Assembly: GCA_947453625.1 (NCBI GenBank)
Contig: CANGHK010000001.1
Coordinates: 62,001-126,000, forward strand
DNA length: 64,000 nucleotides
Reading direction: 5' to 3'
Source of the DNA: Burkholderiales bacterium
GTDB taxonomy: Bacteria; Pseudomonadota; Gammaproteobacteria; Burkholderiales; Burkholderiaceae_C
This document shows positions 1 through 10,565 of the stretch, in pieces. The translations under genes were made by a program, and so were the position numbers. The notes beneath the pieces are model-generated. The model searched no databases, was not told the origin of the DNA, and saw only the letters and a list, made by a program, of their open reading frames with translations. Position 1 is the stretch's first letter. The number at the start of each line of letters is the position of its first letter.

Positions 1-105
1 GTTCATCACGTCGTAGCGTTTGGCGACCGAATCGAAAACGCCGCGCACGCGGCCAGCCTTCTCGGATTCGTCGACGTTGGTGAAACCGAAGTGGGTTTGG
101 GCCAT
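1..105 (-). CDS. ubiE: UbiE/MenG quinone C-methyltransferase, N-terminal part
   Basis: This is the first 35 codons of a gene that leaves the window. The reverse strand reads MAQTHFGF then VDESEK and [13 protein letters not shown], the characteristic N-terminus of the SAM-dependent methyltransferase that C-methylates the ubiquinone or menaquinone ring. The catalytic SAM-binding motifs lie outside the window. The start ATG is at 105-103. A DUF971 gene lies directly upstream on the same strand, an arrangement common in Burkholderiales, which supports the call. No promoter is evident in the 87 bases between the two genes. Confidence 0.9.
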   Translation of the reverse strand, partial: MAQTHFGFTNVDESEKAGRVRGVFDSVAKRYDVMN

Positions 106-192
106 GGGGGTCTCAGGCGGTCTGGTGGAAAGTCATGGGGTCAGGTCTTGCCTTTTGCCTGTATCTTGTCGCGCGCCTCGCGACGGCCGGCT

Positions 193-600
193 TCAGTGGC
201 TGGCGCAGGCGCTGCCTGGTTTTCCGGGCATGGGGGCGTCGCGGTCCATGCCGGCTTCGGCCAGGCGTTGCTCGTAGCGCTGCCACAGGTCGGCCTGCTC
301 GGCGCCCAGCTTGTAGAGGTAGCCCCAGGCGAACAGGCCGGTGTCGTGGCCGTCGCTGAAGGTGGGCTGCACGGCGTAATGGCCGACCATTTCAAGCTTG
401 GTCACGTCGACCTGGCGCTTGCCGGTCTGCAGCGTCTCCTGGCCTGGGCCGTGGCCCTGCACCTCGGCCGAAGGCGAGTAGACGCGCATCAGCTCGAACG
501 GGATGCGGAACACCGCGCCGTCGTCGAAACCGACCTCGAGCACGCGCGAGGCCTGGTGCAGCGTCAGGGCGGTGGGTTGGGGGCTGGGGTTGGCGGCCAT
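193..600 (-). CDS. DUF971 (GBBH-like N-terminal domain) protein
   Basis: This 135-residue protein consists almost entirely of a DUF971 domain, the small fold also found at the N-terminus of gamma-butyrobetaine hydroxylase. Features seen are LEVGFDDG near residue 20, IPFELMRVYSPSAEVQGHG near 34-52, and GHYAVQPTFSDGHDTGLFAWGYL near 72-94. In the family these residues belong to an Fe-S/zinc-associated small domain. The molecular role is not settled, although links to Fe-S protein maturation have been proposed. It sits just upstream of ubiE on the same strand, probably in the same operon. The length is typical. Confidence 0.85.
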   Translation of the reverse strand: MAANPSPQPTALTLHQASRVLEVGFDDGAVFRIPFELMRVYSPSAEVQGHGPGQETLQTGKRQVDVTKLEMVGHYAVQPTFSDGHDTGLFAWGYLYKLGAEQADLWQRYEQRLAEAGMDRDAPMPGKPGSACASH

Positions 601-660
601 GGCGGGACTCTCGAAAACGGGGGATGGGGGAATGGGAGTGACGCTGCGGCGCGCGATGGC

Positions 661-1281
661 TCAGACGCCGGCCGCGGCGGGATGCGCAGCGCGGGCGGCG
701 GCGGCGGCGGTGAAATCGACGTCCTCGAACAGGCTGGCCACCGGCCAAGGCTGGCCCAGACGGTCGATGGGGATCAAGCCGTCGGCCTGCAAGGGCTGCA
801 GCACCCACTGGCCTTGGTCGTTCTTGAAGAACAGTTCGGCGTGGGGCCGGTCCTGCTCGATCAGCAGGTAATGGGTGAGGGTCTCGATACCGCGGTAGAG
901 CTCGAACTTGTGGCCCCGGTCGTCGGCGGCGGTGCTGTCGCTGATCACCTCGGCGATCAGCCAGGGGTGGCTGATGAAGCGCGGCTCCTCCGGACGGCGA
1001 TCGCGCGGGTCGCAAGTGACCATGACGTCCGGGTAGAGGAAACCACCCTGGGCGTTGATCCGCAACTTGTGGCTGTCGATGAACACGCTGCACGGCGTGC
1101 CGCGCAAGGCCTGCCGCAACCAGACATAGGCGTTGCCGGAGATGAAGTTGTGCGGTGCGAGTGCCCCAGTCATCGCATATACCTCGCCGTCCACAAGCTC
1201 ATGGCGCTCAGGCTGAAGCTCCTCCCAGGCCAGGTAGGCCTCGGCATCGGCAAAGCGGGGGCTGTTCATCACGGCGCTCAT
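661..1281 (-). CDS. Uma2 family protein (DUF820, restriction-endonuclease-like fold)
   Basis: This 206-residue protein has the Uma2/DUF820 pattern: an N-terminal YLAWEELQPERHELVDGEVY segment, MTGALAPHN, then PDVMVTCDPRD around residue 84 and AEVISDSTAADDRGHKFELY around 110-130. The Asp and the Glu-x-x-Ser-x-Ser-T segment match the PD-(D/E)XK-type acidic residues of the fold. The family is very abundant in cyanobacteria and patchy elsewhere, and its biological function is not established. The gene stands alone between the DUF971 gene and the large FAD gene and could have been acquired horizontally. Its base composition does not stand out from the neighbours. Confidence 0.85.
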   Translation of the reverse strand: MSAVMNSPRFADAEAYLAWEELQPERHELVDGEVYAMTGALAPHNFISGNAYVWLRQALRGTPCSVFIDSHKLRINAQGGFLYPDVMVTCDPRDRRPEEPRFISHPWLIAEVISDSTAADDRGHKFELYRGIETLTHYLLIEQDRPHAELFFKNDQGQWVLQPLQADGLIPIDRLGQPWPVASLFEDVDFTAAAAARAAHPAAAGV

Positions 1282-1326
1282 GACACTCTCCGGTAAAAGG
1301 CCTGCACCACAATAACAGCCCGCCGC

Positions 1327-4300
1327 CTACACCAGCACCCGCTCGATGCCGCCGGCGTTGGCCCGGCCGACGTAATCCTGCAGCCAGCTTTCACCCAGGA
1401 TCTTGCGCGCCATCTCCACCACGATGTAGTCGGCCTCCAGCAGGCCGGTCTTCATGTCGTCCTCGTAGCGGCTCAGGCCCTGCAGGCAGCTTGGGCAAGA
1501 GGTGAGGATCTTGATGTTGCCGCCGGCGGCCACTGGCGCCGCGCCGTCGGCCGGCGCCAAGCCCGCCATGCGCTCGCGCAGCTTGCCTTCGTCCAGCCGC
1601 AGTTCTTCTTCCTTGCGGAAGCGGATCTGGGTGGCGATGTCGGGCCGGGTGACGCCCAGCGTGCCGCTCTCGCCGCAGCAGCGCTCACTCTTCAGAACGT
1701 TGGGACCGACCAGCGCCTTCACCGTCTTCATCGGTTCCTGCAGCTTCATCGGGCTGTGGCAGGGGTCGTGGTAGAGGTAGCCGGTGGCGTTGGCGTCGCC
1801 AGCACCCGGCAAGGTGATGCCTTTTTCCAGCAGGTACTCGTGGATGTCGATGATGCGGCTGCCGGGGAAGATGTCCTCGAACTTGTAACCCTGCAACTGG
1901 TCGTAGCAGGTGCCGCAACTGACCACCACGGTCTTGATTTCGAGGTAGTTCAGCGTGTTGGCCACGCGGTGGAACAGCACCCGGTTGTCGGTGATGATCT
2001 TCTCGGCCTTGTCGAACTGGCCCGACCCGCGCTGCGGGTAGCCGCAGCACAGGTAGCCGGGCGGCAGCACGGTCTGCACGCCGGCATGCCACAGCATGGC
2101 CTGGGTGGCCAGGCCCACCTGGCTGAACAGGCGCTCGGACCCGCAGCCCGGGAAATAGAACACCGCCTCGGTCTCGGCGGTGGTGGCCGCCGGGTTGCGG
2201 ATGATGGGGACGTAGTCCTTGTCCTCGATGTCGAGCAGCGCGCGCGCCGTTTTCTTGGGCAGCCCGCCGGGCAGCTTCTTGTTGATGAAGTGGATCACCT
2301 GCTCGCGCACCGGCGCCGCGCCCAGCGAGGCGGCGGGCGCGTTGGTCTGCTTGCGGGCGGCCAGCTTGAGCACGTCGTGCGCGAACCGCTGCAGCTTGAA
2401 GCCCACACCCACCATCGCGCCACGCATCAGCTTGATGGTCTGCGGGCTGGTGGCGTTGAGCATCAGCATGGCCGCCGCGTTGCCCGGGCGGAAGCTCTTC
2501 TGGCCCATCTTGCGCAGCAGGTTGCGCATGTTCATCGAGACGTCGCCGAAGTCGATCTTGACCGGGCAAGGGCTCAGGCACTTGTGGCAGACGGTGCAGT
2601 GGTCGGCCACGTCCTCGAACTCTTCCCAATGCTTCAGGCTGATGCCGCGCCGCGTCTGCTCCTCGTAGAGAAAGGCCTCGATCAGCAGCGAGGTGGCCAG
2701 GATCTTGTTGCGCGGGCTGTACAGCAGGTTGGCGCGCGGCACATGGGTGGCGCACACCGGCTTGCACTTGCCGCAGCGCAGGCAGTCCTTGATGCTGTCG
2801 GCGATGGCGCCGATGTCGCTCTGCTGCATGATCAGCGACTCATGCCCCATCAGCCCGAAGCTGGGCGTGTAGGCATGGCTCAGGTCGGCGGCGTGAACGT
2901 CGCTGTCGCCCAGGGCGCCAAGGGCCGCGCCGCGCAGCAGCTTACCCTTGTTGAAGCGGCCTTCGGGGTCGATGCGGGCCTTGTAGCTGGCAAAGTCGGC
3001 CAGCTCGGTGTCGGTCATGAACTCGAGCTTGGTGATGCCTATGCCATGCTCGCCCGAGATCACGCCGCCCAGGCCGCGCGCCAGCACCATGATGCGGGCC
3101 ACCGCCTCATGCGCCGCCTGCAGCATCTCGTAGTTGTCGCTGTTGACGGGGATGTTGGTGTGCACGTTGCCGTCGCCGGCATGCATGTGCAAGGCCACCC
3201 ACACCCGGCCGCGCAACACCTCCTGGTGCACGCGCTGCAGTTCGTCGACGATGGCGCCCAGCGCCGCGCCGGCAAACAAGGCTTGCAGCGGCTTGAGCAC
3301 CTGCAGCTTCCAGCTGGCGCGCAGGCTGTGGTCTTGCAGCTGGTCGAAATAGCTGCGGCCGGGCTGGCCGCCGTCGGGCGCCTGGGGCAGGTCGAGCTGG
3401 TTCAGCCAGCCCTGCCATTGGCCGCGCACCTCGCGCAATACCGCCAGAGCCTGCTGCACCCGGTCTTCCAGCAGCTCGGCGCTGGCGATGTTGCCGGCGT
3501 CGTCGGCCTTGCCCAGCGGCAGCCTGCCATGGCCCAGCAAGGCCTCGAGCCGGCCGATCAGCTGCAGCTTGTTGCGCAGGCTGAGCTCGATGTTGATGCG
3601 CTCTATGCCCAGGGTGTACTCGCCCATGCGCTCGAGCGGGATCACCACGTCCTCGTTGACCTTGAAGGCGTTGGTGTGCTTGGCGATGGCCGCGGTGCGC
3701 TTGCGGTCGAGCCAGAACTTCTTGCGCGCGTCGGCGCTGACGGCCACGAAGCCCTCGCCCGAGCGGCTGTTGGCGATGCGCACCACCTCGCTGGCGGCGC
3801 GCGCCACGGCGTTCTCGTCGTCGCCGACGATGTCGCCGAACAACACCATCTTGGGCAGCATGCCGTTGAAGGCGCCGCGCTTGCTCTTGGTGGTGTAGCC
3901 CACCGCCTTCAGGTAACGGTCGTCCAGGTGCTCCAGGCCGGCCAGCACCGCCCCACCCTTGCGGGTGTCCTCGAACATGAAGTTCTTGATCTCGACGATG
4001 GACGGCACGGCCTCGATCGGGTTGCCGAAGAACTCGAGGCAAACGGTGCGCACATGCGCCGGCATCTTGTGCACGATCCAGCGCGCGCTGGTGATCAGGC
4101 CGTCGCAGCCCTCTTTCTGGATGCCGGGCAGGCCGGCCAGAAACTTGTCGGTGACGTCCTTGCCCAGGCCGGCCTTGCGGAAGGTAGAGCCCGGGATTTC
4201 CAGCCGCTCAGTCTTCTCCAGCACCTTGCCCGAGGCGTCGAACCAGCGCAGCTCGAAGCTGGCCAGCGGGGCGTCGTGGATCTTGCCCAGGTTGTGGTCG

Positions 4301-5319
4301 AGACGGATCACCTCCAGCCACTTCGCCTGGGGCGTCACCATGCGCCAGCTGGCCAGGTTGTCCAGCGCCGTGCCCCACAGCACGGCCTTCTTGCCGCCGG
4401 CGTTCATCGCGATGTTGCCGCCCACGCAACTGGCCTCGGCCGAGGTGGGGTCGACCGCGAAGACATAGCCGGCGCGCTCGGCGGCGTCGGACACGCGCTG
4501 GGTGACGACGCCGGCGCCGGTCCAGACGGTGGCCACCTTCTGGGCCACGCCGGGCAGCGAGACCAGCTCGACCTCGGTCATCTGCTCGAGCTTTTCGGTG
4601 TTGATCACCGCGCTCTTCCAGGTCAGCGGCACCGCGCCGCCGGTGTAGCCGGTGCCGCCGCCACGCGGGATGATGGTCAGGCCAAGCTCGACGCAGCCGG
4701 CCACCATCGCGGCCATTTCGGCCTCGGTGTCGGGCGTCAGCACGACGAAGGGGTACTCGACGCGCCAGTCGGTGGCGTCGGTGACATGCGAGACGCGCGA
4801 CAGGCCGTCGAACTTGATGTTGTCGCGGGCCGTGGTGCGGCCCAGCACCCGGCGGCAGCGCTGGCGCAGCGCGACCACGGTGGCGAAGCGGCTGGCAAAG
4901 CGCTGCACCGCGGCGTCGGCCATCTGCAGCAGCTCGCCCACATGGGCGTCGCGCGCGGCGTCCACCGCCGGCGTGCGGCGCGCCGCCACCTCGCGCAGCC
5001 GATGCTCCAGCGCGGCGATCAGCAACTCGCGGCGCTTGGGGTTGTCCAGCAGGTCGTCTTCAAGATAGGGGTTACGCTGCACCACCCAGATGTCGCCCAG
5101 CACCTCGTAGAGCATGCGGGCCGAGCGGCCGGTGCGGCGCTCGTCGCGCAGCAGGTCCAGCAACTCCCAGGCCCGCGCGCCCAGCAGGCGCAGCACGATC
5201 TCGCGGTCGGAGAACGAGGTGTAGTTGTACGGGATCTCGCGCAGGCGGGGCGCCTGGGCGGTGTCGGCTGCGTCGGTGAGGCCTTCGGCCAGGCGGGTGA
5301 GAGCGAGCGGAGCGTTCAT
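1327..5319 (-). CDS. Giant FAD-linked / Fe-S dehydrogenase (GlcD-GlcF-like fusion, DUF3683 type)
   Basis: This is a 1330-residue fusion. The N-terminal third carries a PCMH-type FAD domain ([15 protein letters not shown] near residue 218), followed by a flavin-oxidase C-terminal domain with [15 protein letters not shown] and SGEHGIG. After about residue 840 come two 4Fe-4S motifs ([11 protein letters not shown] and [12 protein letters not shown]) and two CCG domains ([30 protein letters not shown]). This combines the architecture of glycolate or D-lactate dehydrogenase subunits D and F in one chain. It probably oxidises a 2-hydroxy acid and passes electrons to quinone, but the substrate is unknown. 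I chose the ATG at 5319, where [10 protein letters not shown] begins. The frame stays open another 70 codons upstream, but that part has no family character. Confidence 0.85.
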   Translation of the reverse strand: MNAPLALTRLAEGLTDAADTAQAPRLREIPYNYTSFSDREIVLRLLGARAWELLDLLRDERRTGRSARMLYEVLGDIWVVQRNPYLEDDLLDNPKRRELLIAALEHRLREVAARRTPAVDAARDAHVGELLQMADAAVQRFASRFATVVALRQRCRRVLGRTTARDNIKFDGLSRVSHVTDATDWRVEYPFVVLTPDTEAEMAAMVAGCVELGLTIIPRGGGTGYTGGAVPLTWKSAVINTEKLEQMTEVELVSLPGVAQKVATVWTGAGVVTQRVSDAAERAGYVFAVDPTSAEASCVGGNIAMNAGGKKAVLWGTALDNLASWRMVTPQAKWLEVIRLDHNLGKIHDAPLASFELRWFDASGKVLEKTERLEIPGSTFRKAGLGKDVTDKFLAGLPGIQKEGCDGLITSARWIVHKMPAHVRTVCLEFFGNPIEAVPSIVEIKNFMFEDTRKGGAVLAGLEHLDDRYLKAVGYTTKSKRGAFNGMLPKMVLFGDIVGDDENAVARAASEVVRIANSRSGEGFVAVSADARKKFWLDRKRTAAIAKHTNAFKVNEDVVIPLERMGEYTLGIERINIELSLRNKLQLIGRLEALLGHGRLPLGKADDAGNIASAELLEDRVQQALAVLREVRGQWQGWLNQLDLPQAPDGGQPGRSYFDQLQDHSLRASWKLQVLKPLQALFAGAALGAIVDELQRVHQEVLRGRVWVALHMHAGDGNVHTNIPVNSDNYEMLQAAHEAVARIMVLARGLGGVISGEHGIGITKLEFMTDTELADFASYKARIDPEGRFNKGKLLRGAALGALGDSDVHAADLSHAYTPSFGLMGHESLIMQQSDIGAIADSIKDCLRCGKCKPVCATHVPRANLLYSPRNKILATSLLIEAFLYEEQTRRGISLKHWEEFEDVADHCTVCHKCLSPCPVKIDFGDVSMNMRNLLRKMGQKSFRPGNAAAMLMLNATSPQTIKLMRGAMVGVGFKLQRFAHDVLKLAARKQTNAPAASLGAAPVREQVIHFINKKLPGGLPKKTARALLDIEDKDYVPIIRNPAATTAETEAVFYFPGCGSERLFSQVGLATQAMLWHAGVQTVLPPGYLCCGYPQRGSGQFDKAEKIITDNRVLFHRVANTLNYLEIKTVVVSCGTCYDQLQGYKFEDIFPGSRIIDIHEYLLEKGITLPGAGDANATGYLYHDPCHSPMKLQEPMKTVKALVGPNVLKSERCCGESGTLGVTRPDIATQIRFRKEEELRLDEGKLRERMAGLAPADGAAPVAAGGNIKILTSCPSCLQGLSRYEDDMKTGLLEADYIVVEMARKILGESWLQDYVGRANAGGIERVLV

Positions 5320-5401
5320 GGTGCGGCGGACGCCGGTTTCCTTGAGAAAGATCAGCGTGACCCAGGGTAGGCACCTGAGGACCCATTTTATCGCTGGGCA
5401 A

Positions 5402-5414
5402 CAATGCAGCATTG
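5402..5414. promoter_or_regulatory. 13-base perfect palindrome between divergent genes
   Basis: CAATGCAGCATTG reads the same on both strands around a central A. It lies in the 230-base gap between the FAD dehydrogenase (minus) and ugpB (plus), about 85 and 135 bases from the respective starts. It is a candidate operator, but no regulator is known from this window. The rest of the gap holds a single CTGTCAC (5490s) that resembles half of a Pho box. No clear -35/-10 pair was found. Confidence 0.25.
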
Positions 5415-5549
5415 CGGCACCGGGCGGGGCCGCACAGCGTGGCGGGTTAATCCCGTTGCCCGGCAGAAGGCTTGATGCCAGAAACGGGTCTGTCACAAAC
5501 GGCCGCCACACTGCTGCGCTTTTGCGCACTTGGTTTTCACGGAGACGTC

Positions 5550-6869
5550 ATGAAATTGAAATCACATCTGGCCGCGCTGGTCGCGGCCGCCAGCCTGGGC
5601 GCCATGGGCCTGCCGGCGCAAGCGCAGACCGAAATCCAGTGGTGGCACTCGATGGGCGGCGCGCTGGGCGACTGGGTCAACGACCTGGCCAACGAGTTCA
5701 ACGCCAGCCAGAAGGACTACAAGGTGGTGCCCACCTTCAAGGGCAACTACGACGAGGCCATGACCGCGGCGATGGCGGCGTTCAGGGCAGGCAACGCGCC
5801 CGACATCCTGCAGGTGTTCGAGGTGGGCACGGCCACGATGATGGCGGCCAAGGGCGCCGTCAAGCCGGTGGGCGAAGTGATGAAGCAGGCCGGCGTGGCC
5901 TTCAACCCCAAGGCCTATGTGCCCGCGGTGGCCGGCTACTACACCGCCAACAACGGCGAGATGCTGTCGTTCCCGTTCAACAGTTCGACCACCATCTTCT
6001 ACTACAACAAGGACGCCTTCAAAGCTGCCGGGCTCGACCCGAACAAGGCCCCCACCACCTGGCCCGAGGTGACGCTGGCCGCAGCCAAGCTCAAGGCCAG
6101 CGGCAGCAAGTGCCCTTACACCACCAGTTGGATGAGCTGGGTGCACCTGGAAAGCTTTTCGCTGTGGCACAACACGCTGTTCGCGACCCAGAACAACGGC
6201 TTCGGCGGCCCCAGTGCGCGCCTGGCCTTCGACTCGCCGCTGCACCTGCGCCATTTCGAGAACCTGGCCAACATGAGCAAGCAGGGCCTGTTCGTCTACA
6301 AGGGCCGCGCCAGCGCGTCGACGCCGGCCTTCGTGTCGGGTGAGTGCGCGATGTTCACCGGCTCGTCGGGCACCTACGCCGACGTGAGCAAGGGTGCCAA
6401 GTTCGCCTACGGCCTGGCCCCGCTGCCCTACTACCCAGACGTGGTCGGGGCGCCGCAGAACACCGCCATTGGCGGTGCCAGCCTGTGGGTGATGGCGGGC
6501 AAGAAGCCGGCCGAGTACAAGGGCGTGGCCGAGTTCTTCAAGTTCCTGTCCGACCCGGCGGTGCAGTCGGCCAGCCACAAGCGGACCGGCTACCTGCCTA
6601 TCACCACCGCGGCCTACGAGCTGACCGACAAGTCGGGCTTCTACAAGGAAAAGCCGGGCACCGACGTGGCCGTGACGCAGATGATCCGCAAGACCACCGA
6701 CAAGTCGCGCGGCATCCGGCTGGGCAACTTCGTGCAGGTCCGCACCATCCTGGACGAAGAGACCGAGCAGATCTGGACCGGCAAGAAAACCGCCAAGGAA
6801 GCGCTGACCGCGGCCATCACGCGTGGCAACGAGCAGCTCGAGCGGTTTGAGAAGGCGAACAAGCCTTGA
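5550..6869 (+). CDS. ugpB: sn-Glycerol-3-phosphate-binding periplasmic protein UgpB
   Basis: This 439-residue extracellular solute-binding protein has a cleavable signal peptide (MKLKSHLAALVAAASLGA, cut after AQA near residue 26). The mature protein starts with TEIQWWHSMGGALGDWVNDLA, the typical UgpB opening. Other family residues are FPFNSSTTIFYYNKDAF, NNGFGGPSARL and SGECAMFTGSSGTY. It delivers glycerol-3-phosphate and glycerophosphodiesters to UgpAE. The ATG at 5550 was chosen because the signal peptide begins there. It is the first gene of ugpBAECQ. In E. coli this operon is under PhoB control, but no convincing Pho box is visible here. Confidence 0.95.
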   Translation: MKLKSHLAALVAAASLGAMGLPAQAQTEIQWWHSMGGALGDWVNDLANEFNASQKDYKVVPTFKGNYDEAMTAAMAAFRAGNAPDILQVFEVGTATMMAAKGAVKPVGEVMKQAGVAFNPKAYVPAVAGYYTANNGEMLSFPFNSSTTIFYYNKDAFKAAGLDPNKAPTTWPEVTLAAAKLKASGSKCPYTTSWMSWVHLESFSLWHNTLFATQNNGFGGPSARLAFDSPLHLRHFENLANMSKQGLFVYKGRASASTPAFVSGECAMFTGSSGTYADVSKGAKFAYGLAPLPYYPDVVGAPQNTAIGGASLWVMAGKKPAEYKGVAEFFKFLSDPAVQSASHKRTGYLPITTAAYELTDKSGFYKEKPGTDVAVTQMIRKTTDKSRGIRLGNFVQVRTILDEETEQIWTGKKTAKEALTAAITRGNEQLERFEKANKP

Positions 6870-6875
6870 GTGAGC

Positions 6876-6909
6876 CCGCCCCCGCCGCGCCCTGCGTGGT
6901 CGGGGGCGG
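6876..6909 (+). promoter_or_regulatory. Intra-operon hairpin between ugpB and ugpA
   Basis: CCGCCCCCG (6876-6884) and CGGGGGCGG (6901-6909) form a perfect nine-pair G+C stem with a 16-base loop, starting seven bases after the ugpB stop. There is no T-tract. It is probably an mRNA-stabilising or partial-termination stem that keeps the binding protein more abundant than the membrane components, as in other ABC operons. This role is inferred from position and fold only. Confidence 0.5.
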
Positions 6910-6938
6910 CTTCTTGAATCGGACCAAAGGACCCCGTC

Positions 6939-7829
6939 TTGGCGGCTGAAAAATACGCAGTCTTCAAGTCGGGCTGGCTGCCCTGGGCGCTGCTGGCGCC
7001 GCAGGGGCTGATCATCGCGGTCTTCTTCTTCTGGCCGGCGGCGCAAGCCTTGCTGCAGTCGCTGCAGATGCAGGACAGCTTCGGCTTGTCGCGGCAGTGG
7101 GTGGGACTGGACAATTTCAGGTCGCTGTTTGCCGATTCCGCCTACCTCGAGGCCTTCCAGACCACCGCGGTGTTTTCAGTGCTGGTGGCGGTGCTGGGCC
7201 TGACCTTGTCACTGGGGCTGGCGGTGTTTGCCGACCGGGTGGTGCGCGGCGCGCTGCTGTACCGATCGATGCTGATCGTGCCCTACGCGGTGGCCCCGGC
7301 CGTGGCCGGCGTGCTGTGGGTGTTCATGTTCGCGCCGTCGCTGGGCGTGGTGGCCTACGCGCTGCGCCATTTCTTCGAGGTGGAATGGAACCACCTGCTC
7401 AACAGCACGCACGCGATGACGCTGATCGTCGCGGCGGCGGTCTGGAAGCAGATCTCCTACAACTTCCTGTTCTTCCTGGCCGGGCTGCAGTCGATCCCGA
7501 AGTCGCTGATCGAGGCGGCGGCGATAGACGGCGCGCGGCCCTGGCACCGCTTCTGGACCATACAGTTGCCCTTGCTGTCACCGACCACCTTCTTCCTGCT
7601 GGTGATCAACATGGTGTACGCCTTCTTCGACACCTTCGCGATCATCGACGCCACCACCCAGGGCGGCCCGGGACGCGACACGGCGATCCTGGTCTTCAAG
7701 GTCTACCAGGACGGTTTCAAGGGCGGCGACCTGGGCGGGTCGGCGGCCCAGTCGGTGGTGTTGATGGTGATCGTGGTCGCGTTGACTGTGGCGCAGTTCC
7801 ACTATGTCGAGAAAAAGGTGCAGTACTGA
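6939..7829 (+). CDS. ugpA: Glycerol-3-phosphate ABC transporter permease UgpA
   Basis: This 296-residue MalF-type inner-membrane permease has about six hydrophobic segments. The cytoplasmic EAA loop is visible as [20 protein letters not shown] near residues 193-212. The first segment ([20 protein letters not shown]) is typical of UgpA. It pairs with UgpE to form the channel. The start appears to be TTG at 6939, preceded by AAAGGA at a suitable distance. No in-frame ATG fits the usual length of about 293 residues. Confidence 0.95.
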   Translation: MAAEKYAVFKSGWLPWALLAPQGLIIAVFFFWPAAQALLQSLQMQDSFGLSRQWVGLDNFRSLFADSAYLEAFQTTAVFSVLVAVLGLTLSLGLAVFADRVVRGALLYRSMLIVPYAVAPAVAGVLWVFMFAPSLGVVAYALRHFFEVEWNHLLNSTHAMTLIVAAAVWKQISYNFLFFLAGLQSIPKSLIEAAAIDGARPWHRFWTIQLPLLSPTTFFLLVINMVYAFFDTFAIIDATTQGGPGRDTAILVFKVYQDGFKGGDLGGSAAQSVVLMVIVVALTVAQFHYVEKKVQY

Positions 7830-7844
7830 TGCATGGCTTGAACC

Positions 7845-8696
7845 GTGGTTGAACGCAGCCCGACGCTGGACTTGCTGGCCCAGGTGGTGATGGTGCTGGG
7901 CGTGCTGATCGTGGCCTTCCCGCTCTACCTCGCCCTGATCGCCTCGACCCACACCGCGCAGGCCATTGCGCAGGCGCCTATGCCCATGCTGCCGGGCGGC
8001 CATATGCTGGAAAACTATGCGGCGGTGCTGGCGGGCAGCGGCGGCAGCGGCGCGTCGAATGCGCCGGTGGGCCGGATGATGTGGGTCAGCCTGGTCACCG
8101 CGATGGCGATCACGGTGGGCAAGATCGCGGTCTCGCTGCTGTCGGCGTTTGCGCTGGTCTACTTCCGCTTCCCGCTGCGCGGGCTGGTGTTCTGGTCGAT
8201 CTTCGTCACACTGATGCTGCCGGTCGAGGTACGCATCGCACCGACCTACCAGGTGGTGGCCGACCTGGGCCTGCTCAACACCTATGCCGGACTGACGGTG
8301 CCGCTGATCGCATCGGCCACCGCCACCTTCCTGTTCAGGCAGTTCTTTCTGACCGTTCCCGACGAGTTGGTCGAGGCCGCGCGCATGGACGGCGCCGGGC
8401 CGATGCGCTTCTTCCTGGACATCCTGCTGCCCTTGTCCAAGACCTCGATCGCGGCGCTGTTCGTGATCCAGTTCATCTACGGCTGGAACCAGTACCTGTG
8501 GCCGCTGCTGGCCACGACCAGCGAGGACATGTACCCGGTGGTGGTGGGCATCAGGCGCATGATGGCCGGCGGCGACTCGGGCAACCAATGGAACATGGTG
8601 ATGGCCACCGCCGTGCTGGCCATGCTGCCGCCAACGCTGGTGGTGGTGCTGATGCAGCGCTGGTTTGTCAAAGGCCTGGTGGACACCGAAAAGTAA
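7845..8696 (+). CDS. ugpE: Glycerol-3-phosphate ABC transporter permease UgpE
   Basis: This 283-residue MalG-type permease has the EAA motif EAARMDGAGPMRFFLDILLP near residues 176-195 and the UgpE C-terminal stretch FIYGWNQYLWPLL followed by VVVGIRRMM. Its partner is UgpA. The start is GTG at 7845, because an in-frame stop at 7839-7841 rules out anything further upstream. An out-of-frame ATG overlapping the ugpA stop opens only an eight-codon reading frame. The gap to ugpC is six bases. Confidence 0.95.
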   Translation: MVERSPTLDLLAQVVMVLGVLIVAFPLYLALIASTHTAQAIAQAPMPMLPGGHMLENYAAVLAGSGGSGASNAPVGRMMWVSLVTAMAITVGKIAVSLLSAFALVYFRFPLRGLVFWSIFVTLMLPVEVRIAPTYQVVADLGLLNTYAGLTVPLIASATATFLFRQFFLTVPDELVEAARMDGAGPMRFFLDILLPLSKTSIAALFVIQFIYGWNQYLWPLLATTSEDMYPVVVGIRRMMAGGDSGNQWNMVMATAVLAMLPPTLVVVLMQRWFVKGLVDTEK

Positions 8697-8702
8697 AACG
8701 AC

Positions 8703-9782
8703 ATGGCAGCCATTTCCCTTCAAAACATCGTCAAGCGCTACGGCCACGGGCCCAAGGCCAACCCCGTCCTGCACGGCATATCGGCCGAGATCGCCGACGG
8801 CGAGTTCATCGTCATCGTCGGGCCGTCGGGCTGCGGCAAGAGCACGCTGCTGCGCATGGTGGCCGGGCTGGAAGAGATCAGCGAGGGCGAGATCTGCATC
8901 GCCGGCCGGGTGGTCAACGACGTCGAGCCGGCCGACCGCGACATCGCGATGGTGTTCCAGAACTACGCGCTGTATCCGCACATGAGCGTCTTCGACAACA
9001 TGGCGTATGGGCTGAAGATCGCCAAAGTGCCCAAGGCCGAGATAGCGCAGCGGGTGAACAAGGCGGCCGGCATTCTCGAGCTGGCGCCTTTTCTGCAGCG
9101 CACGCCGCGCCAGCTCTCGGGCGGCCAGCGCCAGCGCGTGGCGATGGGCCGGGCCATCGTGCGCCAGCCCAAGGCCTTTCTGTTCGACGAGCCGCTGTCC
9201 AACCTGGACGCCAAGCTGCGGGCACAGACCCGGCTCGAGATCCAGAAACTGCACCGCGAACTCGGCGTCACCTCGCTCTTCGTCACCCACGACCAGGTGG
9301 AGGCGATGACGCTGGCCCAGCGCATGATCGTGATGAACGCCGGCCGGGTCGAGCAGATGGGCACGCCCGAACAGGTCTACGGCAAGCCGGCCAGCAGCTT
9401 CGTCGCCAGCTTCATCGGTTCACCGCCGATGAACCTGCTGACGGGCCAGGCCGACGGCGCGCGCTTCCGGCTGGGTAACGCCGTGCTGGCGCTGCCCACC
9501 GCCGCGCCGCGCGACGGCCCGCTGGTGCTGGGCCTGCGCCCCGAGCATGTGGAGATCGCCCCAGACGGGCGCTGGCCGATGCGGGTGGAGACGGTCGAAA
9601 TGTTGGGCGCCGAGCGCCTGGTGCACGGTCGGGTTGCGGGCAGCCAGGCTGGCATGCTGTTCACGGTGCGCATCGACGCCACGCTGGCGCCGCCGGCGGT
9701 GGGGCAGACCGTGGGCCTGAATGCGGCGCCAACGCGACTGCACTGGTTCGATGCCGAGTCCGGCCTGCGGGTGGGCCTGTGA
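8703..9782 (+). CDS. ugpC: Glycerol-3-phosphate ABC transporter ATP-binding protein UgpC
   Basis: This 359-residue MalK-like ATPase has Walker [10 protein letters not shown] near residue 40, Q-loop [11 protein letters not shown], signature [14 protein letters not shown] near 138, Walker [12 protein letters not shown] near 160 and switch His in [10 protein letters not shown]. The C-terminal third is a TOBE/OB regulatory domain ([11 protein letters not shown]). It powers UgpAE. Its last four bases overlap ugpQ, which indicates translational coupling. Confidence 0.95.
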   Translation: MAAISLQNIVKRYGHGPKANPVLHGISAEIADGEFIVIVGPSGCGKSTLLRMVAGLEEISEGEICIAGRVVNDVEPADRDIAMVFQNYALYPHMSVFDNMAYGLKIAKVPKAEIAQRVNKAAGILELAPFLQRTPRQLSGGQRQRVAMGRAIVRQPKAFLFDEPLSNLDAKLRAQTRLEIQKLHRELGVTSLFVTHDQVEAMTLAQRMIVMNAGRVEQMGTPEQVYGKPASSFVASFIGSPPMNLLTGQADGARFRLGNAVLALPTAAPRDGPLVLGLRPEHVEIAPDGRWPMRVETVEMLGAERLVHGRVAGSQAGMLFTVRIDATLAPPAVGQTVGLNAAPTRLHWFDAESGLRVGL

Positions 9783-10531
9783 AGCGCCCCGCACCCTGGC
9801 CCTACCCGCGCTGGGTGGCGCACCGCGGCGCCGGCAAGCTGGCGCCCGAGAACACGCTGGCCGCGTTCCGGCTGGGGGCGTCGCAGGGTTTTCGGGCCTT
9901 CGAGTGCGATGTCAAGCTGTCAGCCGACGGCCTGCCCTTTCTGCTGCACGACGACACGCTGGACCGCACGACGACCGGCCAGGGCCGGGCCGGCGACCTG
10001 GCCTGGACTGCACTGTCGCAGCTGGACGCGGGCAGCTGGCATGGCCGGCAGCACGCGGGCGAGTCGCTGCCCACTCTGCGGGCGGTGGCCGCCTTCATGC
10101 GGCGCAACGGCTACCTGCTGAACATCGAGATCAAGCCCACGCCAGGCCAGGAGGAGGAGACCGGCAGGGTGGTGGCGGCGCTGGCCGACCAACTGTGGGC
10201 GGGCGCCGACGTGCCGCCGCTGCTGAGCTCGTTCCGGCCCGACGCGCTGGCGGGCGCGCGCGCCACGGCGCCGTCGCTGCCGCGCGCCCTGCTGCTCGAC
10301 ACGCTGTGGCCGGACTGGTTCGAGGTGGCGGCGTCGCTCGGTTGCGTGGCCGTGGTCACCAACTACCGGCTGATGGACGCGGCCCTGGTGGAGCGCCTGC
10401 ATGGCGCGGGCTGGCGGGCGATGGTCTACACCGTCAACGAGGCCGATGATGCACTGCGCCTGCTGGCGCTGGGCGTGGACGGGCTGATCACCGACGCGGT
10501 GGACCGGTTCGCACCAGCGACGGCGGGCTGA
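9779..10531 (+). CDS. ugpQ: Glycerophosphodiester phosphodiesterase UgpQ
   Basis: This 250-residue cytosolic GDPD enzyme hydrolyses imported glycerophosphodiesters to glycerol-3-phosphate and an alcohol. It has the catalytic [16 protein letters not shown] (His-Arg and Glu-Asn) near residues 16-31, [24 protein letters not shown] near 42-65 and NIEIKPT near 120. No signal peptide is present, consistent with intracellular action. The start is GTG at 9779, overlapping the ugpC stop by four bases. It completes the ugpBAECQ operon. Confidence 0.93.
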   Translation: MKRPAPWPYPRWVAHRGAGKLAPENTLAAFRLGASQGFRAFECDVKLSADGLPFLLHDDTLDRTTTGQGRAGDLAWTALSQLDAGSWHGRQHAGESLPTLRAVAAFMRRNGYLLNIEIKPTPGQEEETGRVVAALADQLWAGADVPPLLSSFRPDALAGARATAPSLPRALLLDTLWPDWFEVAASLGCVAVVTNYRLMDAALVERLHGAGWRAMVYTVNEADDALRLLALGVDGLITDAVDRFAPATAG

Positions 10532-10565
10532 TACTGCGCGACCCGGCGCGGCCCGGCCCGCGGTC

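Noticed and set aside
1756-5370. 1204-codon open frame on the plus strand
   Set aside because: It is the antisense shadow of the FAD/Fe-S dehydrogenase; high G+C removes stops. Its translation is Ala/Gly/His/Gln-rich with no family motifs.
5485-5510. CTGTCAC as a Pho box before ugpB
   Set aside because: Only one half-site is present; the second repeat at the required spacing is missing.
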